DNA from: Loxodes magnus
Lineage: Eukaryota > Ciliophora > Karyorelictea > Loxodida > Loxodidae
Length of the DNA stretch: 64,000 bases
Direction of reading: 5' to 3'
Assembly (NCBI GenBank): GCA_946699065.1
Contig: CAMPDV010001288.1
Location: 1-64,000 of the forward strand
Part shown: positions 52,385 to 64,000 of the stretch, in pieces
Numbering within the stretch: position 1 is the first letter of the stretch
Layout: every line of letters begins with the position of its first letter
Notes under the pieces: model-generated
What the model was told of the DNA's origin: nothing
Seen by the model: the letters and a program-made list of their open reading frames with translations, nothing else
The model's database searches: none
Position numbers and translations under genes: made by a program

Positions 52385-55300
52385 ATGAAGGTGATTCTAG
52401 TGATCTTAATATTTCTCTAAATAATAGATTCTGAATACTACTAGCTACTTGATTCAACTTCCCTTTACTAATTCAATGGTACTGAAATTACTGTTACATT
52501 TGCTTAGCTTTCTTATGATCCTGGAGTAAACTCATTATCTTCGTGAGCTGTAACTGGTTGATTAAAATTAATAAATTGTAATAGTGACTATAATACTTTA
52601 ATAGAGCTCCAAACAGGGAATCTCAAAATGAATTTTTGAGCAAGATAAAATACAGCTATTAATTGAATTTCTTGGGATTTACCAGGTAACTAAACTTGGT
52701 ATGAGTAAGTTAACCATTAATTTGTATGCAATATTTGATATTTCCATCTTATTCAAATGAATAATTAACCGATCCTATCATGATGCAATACTATACAATA
52801 CAACTATATGACTACTTTCTACTGTGCAACAGCAAGTAAACCTTCAGTTTGGATTGATTTAAATTCTTCATCTATCATAAAAATTGGAAGCAGTAATAAA
52901 TGAAAACGTTTTCCTTTTATCGGATGAATGGTAGATTTAAGATTTTGGGGATTTAATAAATAATTTACTAATTAAGAATTTAGTGATCTTGCTTAATAGA
53001 AATCCTGTGTTTTGGGCTGTTCAGCAGGTTATTGTATTACTCCTTTATTAGATTCATGCACTAATAATTGTGATCCAAATTGCTAGGCTTGCTCGACCAC
53101 TGGACCAAATAATTGCTGAACTTGTAGAGCAAATTAATATTTAGATATTAATGTTCATACTTGCAGATGTAACTCTGATTATTGAAGTACAAGTTCTAAT
53201 CCTTTTACATGCTAATAATGTAATTAAACCATGACTAACTGCTAAACTTGTACTGATGGTTCAACTTGCCTATCATGCTTTTCACCTTATTATCTTAGAT
53301 TAGATGGAACTTGCTAAACTGATTGTTCTTCAAGTCAATAAGACATGAACGGGGATTACAAATGTGAACTATGTAATAGAGTACTTCCTTAGTGTGTTCA
53401 TTGTAATTTAGCTGGAACAATATGCAATAAATGCGATATAGGATATTTCCTTAAGAGTAATGCCTGCTCCTTATGTTCTAGTTATCTTAATGATTGTGCA
53501 ACTTGTTCTGATCAACTATCTTGCACTAAGTGTTTAACTAAATACCTTTATTCCGGTTAATGCTAAGATTCTTGTCCCTATACTTATTAAGACATGAACG
53601 GAGTTAGAATTTGTGAGATATGCTCTCAAGTTTTATCAAATTGTTTAGAATGCTCATTGAATGGTTCGCAATGTACTAAATGTAATGATGGGTTTTATTT
53701 AGGGAAAAATTTTCAATGTCATTAGTGTTTAGACACTTAATGTAAATCATGCTTAAACTCAGGAACTGCTTGCAGTTAATGTTTTAATCCTTGAAAATTA
53801 GAAAAATCTATAAGCAAGTGCTCTAGTAACTGTCCAAACACAGAATAAGATAAAGATGGGGATAGAATATGCTAGCTATGCAGTTCTGTATTAAGTAATT
53901 GTACTGAATGTACTGAAGATGGAAGAAAATGCACAAAATGTGATTAGCTTTATGTGCTCGAACAAGATGGGTTGTGCTATCCCTGCAGCTCTATTGATGC
54001 AAACTGTACAAAATGCTCAGACAGGTAGACATGCATTTAATGTAGCATTCCTTTAAAGCTCACATAAAACTAATGTGCTTCTAACTGTTCAAGTTCAGAA
54101 TAAGATTACTGATTCAGAGGAATTTGCGAATCTTGCAGTTAAGCTATAAAAAATTGCAGCAAATGCTCTGAAAATTAAATTATTTGTGAAAAATGCTCTG
54201 AAAGTTTTGCTATTTCAGAGAACTATACTTGCGAGCAAGTAATGGAAGAAGAGACAAAAGAAGATCAAAGTATATATAATGAAGACTAAAATACTAACGA
54301 AATATCAATAGATAGTTTTAACATAACTAATAGATAAAAAGAGATAATTTAAATAACTTCATAAATACAAAATATGGGTACTATTGGAATTGGATCAGTT
54401 TCTGCAGTTAGTTTAATTATAGCAGAAAGCAGTTCTCTAGGATATTGATTCTAGTTATTGGTAATGACTGAATTATTCTAAGCAAACGCTTATATTCAGG
54501 TTAACAAACCAGAAGTTTTATCTGCTTTCTATTTCGAACAAAGCTAAAATTTTATAAAAAAAATCCAAAAAAGCTTAAACTTAGACAACAACAAGCAAGA
54601 AGTTAAAGATAGAAAATGAGAATAGCTAGGTTATAATAGTTATGCTTTTCTATAAAATTCAATAGTATATCTAATATTCATTCTTTCCATTTTATTTCTA
54701 GATATATCCCTAAATCAGATATAAAGATTAGCTTTTACTAACCTTCTTTCAAATTTCAGATTTAAATATTTGCATTATCGACTTCCCTTAACCTTTTATC
54801 TACTTTATAACCTTCAGATTTCATATGCATCTAGCCTTCAAATAATTCATTCAAATTTTGAAGATGGGCTGTGTATATTGAATACACTTGCTGCTTTCTT
54901 TTGCTTGGTAATTTTTTACTTAATTTAGGTTTTTCAATCTGCTTTAATCGTTAGATTTCTTTTTGTCGTAAAGACATATTTAGCTTTAAAAAATAAAGTA
55001 AATCCTGAGATTTAAGACAAAGAAGAAATTTTAGAAAAATACACTCAAAAGTATTTTTCATTATTGGATGAGTTAAAGCAGGAGAAGAAAGCATTAATAT
55101 TCTATCCCTTATTTTTACTTAGAAGACTACTAACTTCTAGTATCTTAATAAGCTTAAAAGACTAAGTCCTAGCTCAAATTATTTTATGCTTAGCCTTAAG
55201 CTTTTCAATGCTTATATACATCCTAAAAAGTAAGCCTTTTGGATCTAAACTGCTTAACTGCTTTCAAGTTATACAAGAGATATGACTAATCATCTTGTTT

Positions 55301-56116
55301 TCCTCTAATTTCTATTTCCATTCGCTTGACTAAGACAAATCTCTTAGAATCCTTTCTTCAGTGGAATCTTAAACCTCACATTTACTAGGCTTTAGTATAA
55401 TAGTAATATCAAGTATAATCACTTATGTTGGTTTATTGTTTGGTGTCATACTTTTTTTCATAGATTTAGTGAAGCAAATAAAGAAAATTAAAAGTTAAAA
55501 AGAAAAGAAAAATTCAAATCTAGCTTAAAATTAAATCCCATAGTAAAGTACTGGAGTTTTTGAGCTAAGTGAATGAAAGCTGTAAGACTTAGAAAATAAT
55601 TAAAGCTTAAATTAGCAAAGAATATAGGAATCAGATCACTCTGATTGTATTTTTTAACTCAAAAAGCAAGATTCTTTCCAAGAAACTAGTTCTAGATTAT
55701 TCTTAGGTGAGAGAAAGTAGGAATAAGCACCACAAAATGACTTTGTTAGTATGATGGTATTTAATTCATTTATATAGGACTGCACCAATTAATAAAACAG
55801 TTAAGACAAATAAGAAGAAAAATATGAAAGTTCAAGGGATTAAACTTAGTTTCCTATAGAAGGCTTATAAGAGAAATAGTCACATGAACAATTGAACTCA
55901 TAAAGTAGCGATTAGAATTTAGAGAAATAAATGTAGACTTTATAAGAAAACTATACCGATTAAATAGACAAGAAGCGGCAATCTTAAAAATAGATTCAGG
56001 CAAATGTAAAGATAGGAAAAAGGAAAAGTCATTTTTTTCAAATGCGGAAAGAATAATAAAAAGCAAAGAAGGAGTAGCATGAACATTAAAAACTCTATTA
56101 TCTTTAAAAGTTTTGA
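52385..56116 (+). CDS. LamG-like, Cys-rich multi-pass surface protein (copy 2)
   Basis: A single unbroken frame of 1,243 codons from ATG 52,385 to TGA 56,114-56,116. Order: signal peptide (MKVILVILIFLQIIDS); LamG/ConA-like domain about 25-205 (SSWAVTGWLKL, VDLRFWGFNKQFTNQEF); furin/GFR-like Cys repeats about 208-620; a linker with an Asp/Glu-rich patch; then about seven membrane segments from residue 760 to 1,030 (VYLIFILSILFL, LAAFFCLVIFYLIQVFQSAL, FSIIVISSIITYVGLLFG); and a Gln/Glu-rich cytoplasmic tail. An alternative TGA at 55,574-55,576 would give 1,063 residues, but the tail after it is still protein-like. At least ten Trp codons are TGA. The architecture resembles the large Cys-rich membrane proteins abundant in ciliates; a sensory or adhesion role is inference. 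Confidence 0.88.
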
Positions 56117-57455
56117 TAAATTGAATTTTCATAATTATTATTAAGAAAACGCTTAACAAACAAAATCCCTAATTCTCTTTTATTAATAGCAATGTTTCTA
56201 TAAATTACATTAAATACCATAAGCTCTCAAATAGATAAAAGTATATTAAGTGTATTAGTAGAAATGATAACTAAAGAGAATAAAGAAAGCAATAATAATT
56301 GCTTATAACTAGTAATGCTAACTATCTTCAAATACATATATTATAAGCAATAATTGATAAGCGTTTCAAGTATAAATAATTATAGTAACTCAAGATAAAG
56401 ATAGAGAGTCTACTTTTTTATCTCTCTTATTTGCTTTTATAACCTTAATATGCAAAAATTAAAAAATTCGAGAATTTATTTAAGCCTTTTTAGCAATTGC
56501 TAAATAGACCTTAGAAAGACATTTTGAACTTGTCAAATGCTTAAGAATAAAGGAGCCTTTTTGACAATAAAGAACTAGTTTTCTTTTGTTTTACTTAAAA
56601 ATTAGAAATTTATTAACTATGATATTATGAAAGCTTGATGACTGTATATTATTATATCAGAAGCAAATAATGAAGCGAAAGATCAATAATTAAAGTATAT
56701 GCATTAAACTATGGTGTTTAGTTATGAATCCTTGCTTTTTAATGAGTAAATATGATTTGAATGTAAAAGCTTGGTAGGATTTTATTTTTAATTGATCTGA
56801 ATATTATAGAGATGCTGCTTATGTTTAAAAAAGGTTTAAAGGTCAAGCAAGCATTAATTAAATTAAATAGAAATGAGAGTTCAAGCTATAATGAATACAA
56901 CTCTCTTTTCAGAGGATTTCTAATAAAAGCAACTGTTTATTTTAACACTAATAAGATAGGGTTGAATTTTATAGAACCTATCAAAATGTCGAAAATAATT
57001 TGGAAGAAAATAGTTTCCTTTCCACTTAAAAGGATGGAAAATTAAACCAAGCGAAAAAAAAGAAGACACAACAAAAAATTGGTTAGATTTGAGAGTAAAG
57101 TAGATACCAATAAAGATATAGAAAGTAATTAAAATATGATTAAAGTTAAATAATTTAAAGAACGTTAGAAGTGATATTAACTAGAAAAATAAGGTAGTCG
57201 TATAGCATGCTAAGTAGAATAATTTAATTATAATTTTGTTCGCGAGATCTATTAATGATTAAATTAAAAAATAGAAGATATTATTAAATACAAGGTAAGT
57301 TTAAAGTCTGTAAAATAAAGAGATAAATGAAAGAAAAAATACATAAATTTGCTTTTAAAGATATAGAGATAACAAAGATAACTCAAAATACGGTTAATTT
57401 TCCATTCTTGTTTTTTAACCTCTTGTGATTCCACAAATTAAAAGTTGCAAATGAA
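56117..57455 (+). other. Downstream flank shared with 36.0-37.6 kb
   Basis: A+T-rich sequence that aligns with the flank of the decayed third copy up to about 57,450. Part of it (about 56,812-57,045, beginning MLLMFKKGLKVKQ) is open even under the standard code and keeps some similarity in the other copy, so a small or partial gene cannot be excluded. Otherwise no feature is seen. Confidence 0.4.
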
Positions 57456-57459
57456 ATTA

Positions 57460-58600
57460 ATGTAGAGAAGAGCGTATTGAAAAATATGTCAGATTCAAAT
57501 CAGAATTTTTCTCAGTTGAGAAAAAAACAGGAGTTATCGACATCCTAGATAGGCTAGAATCAAGAAAAGCGCACCAAAAGGTCACCCATTAAATTAAATC
57601 TCTTACTTCTGAAGAAAGGCCTAGAAAATAGGCTAAAAGAATTATGTGCTTGGAAGTCTCGAATCTCACCTTAGGATCAGTAAAAAAGCTTAAATTAATA
57701 ATAAACTCTATGCTGGAACTTCAGAAAGAAATAAAAAAACTGAAGAAAGATAATAAAAGACTGATAAAAAAACTTTAAATTGCAGAAGAAATAGAATCAA
57801 GACCCATGACCTATGAAAGACATCTTAACGAATTTTGAAATATTTCGCAAAACAAGAACAGTTAATCATAATACTAACAATAAAAACAGAAAGAACTGAT
57901 CAATAAAATAAAAAAATAGAAGAAAATCAGAAAATCAGAAAATCAGGAAAAATTGTAGCGTTAAATGGGCCTTTAAGAATAAGGAAAAGATCTAATGATA
58001 ATCAGAAGAGAAAAACCCAAGATTTAAACCTAAATGAGAAGCTAAAAGATGCTATTATTGTAACTCTTGAACATATCTATGGAAAAGAATCTAGAAACTT
58101 CAAAAATTTAAATAAGAATATTGAAACAACTAAAAGAAGTTGGCGAACAAAAAGAAGAAGCAACAGTAAATAAAATTAAAAAGGGAAAGGAAAAGATTTT
58201 ATTGCAACAAATTCGAAGAAATATTCAAGGTAAAAGAAACATATCTTTATCTAGGAAAAAGGATACCTCAAGAATATTATTATGCATAGCAATGAAATAT
58301 TTAGTCTTTAGAGTAATATAGAGGCTGGTGGAAAAGAGATTGAAACACCTCTAAGAACGCCAAAAATTTAATTTTGTTTTTATTTTTAGTGAAAGAGAAA
58401 ACAATATCACTCGATTAGCTAAGAATGAAGTCTCAGGTATCTGAAAACTGAATTTCTCATATATGGAGGCTAAGAATTCCATTAAAAAGCTAAAAATTTT
58501 ATTAATAATAAGCTTAAGACGTTTTCCAAACCAAAATGCAATAAAAAAATAAGCATTCTTCCTATTTTCAAATCAGGAAGTTAAAAAATTTGGTGCAATA
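57460..58600 (+). pseudogene. Zinc-knuckle ORF copy with damaged knuckle
   Basis: The plus strand has the family's layout spread over shifted frames. The coiled-coil part is in frame with ATG 57,644 (LELQKEIKKLKKDNKRLIKK) and is followed by FWNIS, as in the 33.4-33.8 kb copy. At 58,050-58,091, one frame over, the knuckle reads C-Y-Y-C-N-S-W-T-Y-L-W-K-R-I. The first two Cys remain, but His is Tyr and the last Cys is Ile. It begins exactly where homology to the 37.6 kb flank stops, so it inserted after the duplication. A coiled-coil remainder follows to about 58.6 kb. Confidence 0.6.
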
Positions 58601-58654
58601 AGTGTCCTATTGCTTCATTAAATTTTATCTAAAAAAATTTATAAATAAATAAAT

Positions 58655-59065
58655 AAAAATAATTATAGAGCGCGTAGCACCTCATTGGCGCGCAGCTCTT
58701 TCAATATTAATATTTAATATTAAGAAAAATGTTCTCATGTTTCTTGTTAAGTTCTAGAGATCCGATGAATCATGTCAGCTTCTCCAAATGGGGAATCTTC
58801 TTATTAAAAATTATTCTTAAATCTTGAGTCAAATACTTCAGTCTTTTTGAATAAGGTCTAAATAAAAGATAGTTATTAAGTCGGTAATTAGAAGGCCTGT
58901 CAATCAAACTTTCATGCTGCTAGAGAGAACCCTCGGGGTAAGTTAGATATGTCTCAACGGAGCTTATCCACCCTTCGGCATCTAGTGCGAGATTACTCGC
59001 AATGCAGTATACACTGTACCAGATTACCTACTAGTTTGGCTGACGCTGCCTACATCCATTTTACA
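58655..59065 (-). mobile_element. SINE-like element, copy B
   Basis: Reverse-complement partner of 48,515-48,950, alignable end to end with scattered substitutions and small indels. On the minus strand it starts near TAAAATGGATGTAGG and ends in the hairpin GAGCTGCGCGCC AATGAG GTGCTACGCGCTC and a TTTTTATTTATTTATT tail. Here the hairpin stem is better matched than in copy A. With copy A it forms an inverted pair about 10 kb apart. Confidence 0.6.
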
Positions 59066-59383
59066 TATTATATAATAAAGCTATATTTAGCGCTTTAATA
59101 TTGCATCTATGAGAAATATTTTACATCCTGCCTTGTTTAAATTTATACGCAAACGATCCATCATTTATTAAATTTGAACTATTTAGTAAACTGATGTTTT
59201 ATCAAGCAAATGGCCACATAAAAAGAAATTATTAGGTACTAAAATGAAGGTAGAGAAAATGCTTGATAGCTTATCAAGGAAATTACTTTTGAAGCATCTT
59301 AGAAGACTTACATTACTTTTAGGACTAAATCTAACTTTAGAATCGTTTTAAAATAATATTGATCCTAAGTTTATTATTGATGG

Positions 59384-62300
59384 ATGTCTTACAAAACAAA
59401 AAAAGAAAACATTGAAGTCCTATGGGGAAGTAGTCATAATCCTGTCCTTGCCGTTCTATATCATGATTTTGTAATAAGATATAGAAGAAAATTAAAAAAA
59501 GGATTTTTTCTACTTGCAAGAAAACTTTTATAGCACAAGCTTCTCTGACGATCTGATTTAACTTTAAAATTCTTAATAAAAGGCATAAAAATTGCTTTAA
59601 GTCACTATTAAAGTACTTTTTAAGAAAAAATTTAACATCAAGAAGGCAAAATATGAAAAGTAGACTTCCTTAAGGGAAAGGAAAGTAGGTATCAAATAAA
59701 TTTAAAGATTAAAGAAAAGTATAAAGACTAAGAAGATGCAATTACTTGCCTAGGATATAAGATAGGCGAGAAATAGAATTACAAACTTTATTATACACCA
59801 AAAGTCTACGATTTTAGAATAACTTTTCTTAAAGCAGCTCCAGTACTATCTAAATTCAGAAAAGTATCTCTTTATAACTTAAAATACTTTGCAGGGTATT
59901 TATTCTTCCTAAAATAGGGATGGAAGTGATATTATTCCTTGAGCTGCTTCTTCAGGATTTAAAAAAGTGATAAGTTGAATTAGTAAAGCGTAAAGATTTA
60001 TATTGAGAGCTAATCTTAAATCCCCTTAATCAATTTTAATGAGTTTTGCTTTATCGATTTAAACTGGCTTCCATTTGAACACATGGAGATATTAAAACTT
60101 ATACGTTTTTACTATAAATTAGACTATATTAGCAAATTAAATCCTAATTTTGATATAGCTTTTTATTTCTAAAGTGAATTTTGATAACTTACCAATCAGA
60201 AGTATCTAAGTATAAATACGAAATTTTACCAGATCGAAGCTTTAACAGAACGCAGTTTTAAAGAATTAAGCAGGTATATAAAATAAAAAAGTGAAGCTAA
60301 AGTTATTCTAGGAATATCTCTAAAGAAGCAAACTCATATCTACACCAAGTTGATATTTCAATAAGGTAGAAAAGGATCAAATAGCTTTCCCTTAGGTAAT
60401 CTATACGAAATCAATAAATAGCTTATTTAAGAGACAATTTCCATTTATAAGCTGAGAAAATACTAATATTACCTTTTAAAAGAACTTAGTTTACATAATA
60501 TTCCAACTTAATTCTGTACTTTCTGCATATTTAGTTAAGATTTTGATGAATATAATCCCATATTAAATAGCTATTTATATAGAGATATTCTTTAGGATTC
60601 TATTAGTTGTAAAATGATTACAGGAGCTAATTACTAAAAATCAATTTTATCAAAATCTTTCACAAGGGAGGTACTCAAAAGACTCTTAGAGATTTTAAAG
60701 TTTTAAAAAGAAAGCTAAATAAATTCCTTAGATGAAGAGTTAAGGATGTAGAAATCTGTGATTGGGATATATAGCAAGATAATTGAGACTAAGAGATTTG
60801 ACGAACTTAAGCTTTTATTTTCAGCGTAATTTGCGGGATTATTTCCAAGTAATAAGACAATTATATCTCAATATTGATGCTCTATAGTTAACTATTATTA
60901 TTACATTAAATCTGTAAAATATCCAAAAGATAAAAATTACAATGTTTAAATCAACATTATATCCTAAATAGCTTTCATAAATTAAAGTTCACACAGAGTT
61001 AAGACTTAGTCAAAAATAAGTTAGTTAATAATTTTAAATTTATTCTAAAAGTCTAAACGGATGTAGATAATTAAAATAGGAAAGAGAAAATAATCTTTGT
61101 TTATAAATAAACTAAAACAGTAAAAAGCTATTTTGCTTCATGTCTTAACACTTACTATTTCTACCTTGCCTTATATATGCTTAAAACTTGCTATGACTTA
61201 CTATTTAATTGTTATCCAATTTATTTTATCTTTTCCAATGCTTTAGTTTTTCAATTTCAAGGTTAAGGCGAAATAGAAATGTTTACAAAGTGGAGAGAAA
61301 ATTAAAGGGACTACCTCATGAAAAATAAAGGCAGTATTAAAAGAAATGACATTTAATTAAGATATCTCCCTTCTCATCCGCATTTTTTTCCTTAGTAAAG
61401 TTTTAACTTTTTCTACCTTTTAAAATAATATGATCTTTAGTTTTCAACTATACCTGTTCCTATTTATCTCTTATAGTAAAACTTTATTGCTCTCACTCCC
61501 TCGTTTTGATTCTTTTAATATGCGAAATAAGTGATAAAAACTAAGTCTAATGTAAGAATCTTGCTAAGTTAATAGCTTTGGTATTTTAAAAGCGTCTATA
61601 ATTAATTAGTTGTTCATCTACGATCTATACATATCATTAGCTAGAACTTTGATTTATGGATTAGATGTCTCTTGTAGAAGTTCTTTATTTAGTTCAGATA
61701 AAGATGCTTGATTTTTATAATAGAAGTTCATTTTATTTATGAGGTTAGGCTTTCTAATATCACAACTATTTAAATACAATAAGCTTCTAGAAGTTTGGAG
61801 TTAAGAATAGCTGAAAAACAGAATTAAAGCTGTGTTTTTACCTTCGAGCAAGGATATTCATAAATCTAAATGATTAACTATATCAATAGCTACTCCTAAG
61901 ATGGTGTGAATAAGTTGGCATACTAGAAATAGTTTAATGCAGATCTAACTTTGAATGCATTGTAATGCATAAGTATTTCCATATTTCCAAAAACTATGCG
62001 AAGTTAAATATTTCCAAATGTAAATACAGGAAATCGAGAAAAGATATATCATATCTATCCTTTACATGAAGCTAAAAATTTCTCTGTACAGATTCTTTAA
62101 AAAGGCTATTAACTATTAATTTTCCCCTTGAAGCACTCAAGCTTTTATTTCCTTTTATTAATATAATAAAGATTTAATTAGATTAGCTAGCTTTATTTTA
62201 AGGTATATAACCTGAGTGTTATTCTATGTAGACTAGTTAGCTAATATAATAACTAAGCTTTATAGATTTTAGGTTAAATATACTAGTAAGAAAAAACTGC

Positions 62301-64000
62301 TTATACCAGTGACTTGCCTTATTTGTTGCTTTTCTCTCCTATAAAAATATTCCTTCATTTTCCGATTTAAATCGCTATCCTTTAACTCAAAACCTGACTT
62401 CCCCGTATTTTTGATTTACCTTCTTTCTATTTTATTATATATAAGTCTATAATCTTAAGTCTGATTTAAACCTTCAATTCTTAAGATAGATTACAGTTAA
62501 TTCTCAGATTAAATTCAGCATAATTAAGAGCAGCTATTTTTAAATCTAGCACTCTAAGCAAAATTGATTCTAAATAAGCAAAAGAATATTAAGATTGTTC
62601 AAGGCCTTAAAAATTTGAAACTATGCTTATTCTATTTTTATTAGGCTAATTCATAAACGACTGAATCTAAAAATATACACGAAGAGCTAATAATAAACCG
62701 ATAGAGAGACTATTAAGAATCTAAAGGGGGAAAATCTTAGAGATTGAAGTTAACTATCGTTTAAACTACTGTCTAGCTATTCTAAATATCTCAATTAAAG
62801 CTAGTATAGTAATAAGCATATTAAACTATTTTTAATTTTACTATTATGAAGGCTTTGAATCTTTAATTATTACGAAGGTATTTAGTGGTTAGATGAAGAT
62901 TAAGGATAAAATATTCCTATGGTACCAGTTCTACTTATTATGTTCAACTTACGAAATAATATTTTTAGCTTCATCTAAAAACATGATTAGGCATAATTTA
63001 ATAAATCTGATAGAAGCGTTCTAAAGAATTCTATTTATTAACTTAGGATAAGATCCACACTATAAACCCTAATTTTATCCTTTAAGATGGAAAAATCTTA
63101 GGAATAGTGTCATTTTATTTTCTTAAAATTATAAAGGTAATAAAGTTTCTAGTGAAGACTGAGTAATTCCACTGATTTATTATTATTTACCCTGCTTAGA
63201 TTAAATTTACCATAAAGCTTCTTAGCAATGTTTATGCAATATCTTAAGTTTATAACTTTTAGCATCTAATTACAGGAAGTTAAGACTCCTGGCCGTAGAT
63301 ATGCTTTCCTTTTTCTATCCTTAAAGAGAATTAAATTAGAACTTTTTTTTTCCTTTGTATTGAAAACGTTTTCATTCTAAGGATGTATACTGAGGTGGTA
63401 GTTTGAAAACATTTTGAAATTATAAGGGAAAATTGTATAAAAAGCTTACTATAATAAGCTTAATTCTCTAACATTTAGGAGCATCAAGATAAACAAAGAG
63501 CATTACACAAGTCTTAAATAATTAAACCCTTAATTGATAGACTATCCATAGATAAGGACTATCAATCCTTCTTTATTTTAATTACTTAGTATAAAGATTT
63601 GAATGAAGCAAACAATGAAGAATGATAGCTTATTATAGCGAAGAATTCTATAACCACTACTGGACTTTTTATTAATGATAGCAAGCTAATAAGTTATATG
63701 AGATAAACTAAAGATGGGATATATGTAGCTAAGTGTATTTACTAGTAGCTTGGAATATTAATTATTCAATAGCTTCCAGTCCTTCAATTATAGCAATGCT
63801 TCTAACCAAGTATATATAGCTTTAGTATAAACTGAGATAAATAGGTAAACCTGATCTTTGCTTTTTTTCAGAAAAATAGAAAAAAAACAGAACTCAAAAT
63901 GAGGGAATTAGATAGAAAGGTTCATTATTGCTATCATGGAACTAGAAGCTGTATAATGAATTATATCGATAATTCTTATTCTAATTAACATGTTTTATTG
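59384..64000 (+). CDS. Very large putative membrane protein, partial
   Basis: ATG at 59,384 (MSYKTKKENIEVLWGSSHNP) opens a frame of 1,539 codons to the window edge. The first about 570 residues look soluble (FNEFCFIDLNWLPFEHMEIL, GNLYEINKQLIQETISIYKL). After that come repeated hydrophobic stretches (HVLTLTISTLPYICLKLAMT, FSFQLYLFLFISYSKTLLL, VFLIYLLSILLYISL). Between about 62,790 and 63,420 another frame is more protein-like (IFLWYQFYLLCSTYEIIFLA, PHYKPQFYPLRWKNL), after which the first frame resumes convincingly (KPLIDRLSIDKDYQSFFILI). Compensating indels, introns or sequence errors would explain this. I do not recognise a family. Confidence 0.6.

Noticed and set aside
55854..56159. Minus-strand standard-code frame of 101 residues
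   Set aside because: Antisense shadow of the Gln/Glu-rich tail of copy 2.
59337..59519. Minus-strand standard-code frame of 60 residues
   Set aside because: Overlaps the start of the large plus-strand gene and has low-complexity composition without support.

Overview
The window reads as nuclear DNA of a ciliate with an extreme stop-codon reassignment. Under the standard code almost nothing is open outside the satellite. Reading TAA and TAG as Gln and TGA as Trp (or stop) opens long, conserved frames. Two checks support this code. A ubiquitin-repeat gene at 34.1-34.8 kb has TAA TAG exactly where ubiquitin has its invariant Gln-Gln. A conserved Trp in a CCHC zinc-knuckle family is TGG in one copy (46.8 kb) and TGA in another (33.4 kb). 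Most recognisable frames end at a TGA. TAR=Gln with TGA as both Trp and stop is the code described for karyorelictean ciliates such as Loxodes. Condylostoma, with all three stops reassigned, is the alternative. The assignment is by code only. Because almost any frame stays open under this code, open length alone is no evidence for a gene. I relied on protein character, paralogy and known families.

Layout. Positions 1-31,069 are one giant satellite array of a 103-bp A+T-rich monomer, about 300 copies. It flips orientation at 6,581, where the two arms mirror each other monomer by monomer. Positions 31,060-34,800 carry three minus-strand items: an ORF whose reading frame runs into the satellite, a zinc-knuckle ORF with a damaged knuckle, and a three-repeat ubiquitin-like gene. 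Positions 35.2-57.5 kb are a duplicated neighbourhood. A multi-pass membrane protein gene, a tRNA-like sequence and a large LamG-like plus Cys-rich membrane receptor-like gene occur twice (39.8-45.0 kb and 49.9-56.1 kb), and a third, decayed copy of the receptor tail lies at 35.2-37.6 kb. Between and inside these are retroelement-like insertions, an ARF GTPase pseudogene and further unknown ORFs. Positions 59.4-64 kb hold the start of a very large membrane protein gene that runs off the window.

Mobile DNA. Four sequences (36.7, 39.3, 48.9 and 58.7 kb) share a 3' end: a GC-rich hairpin followed by a TTTA-rich tail. The bodies differ, and one carries coding sequence. This is the pattern expected of a LINE and of SINEs that borrow its 3' end. 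A separate family encodes a coiled coil plus a CCHC knuckle, in four copies of which one is intact. That intact copy (46.58-47.51 kb) is flanked by an 11-bp direct repeat and splits a plus-strand ORF whose frame would be restored by precise removal. It is either a young insertion or a candidate germline-eliminated segment.

Many genes show single-base frame changes. Real pseudogenes, unrecognised introns and homopolymer sequencing errors cannot be told apart from this sequence alone.
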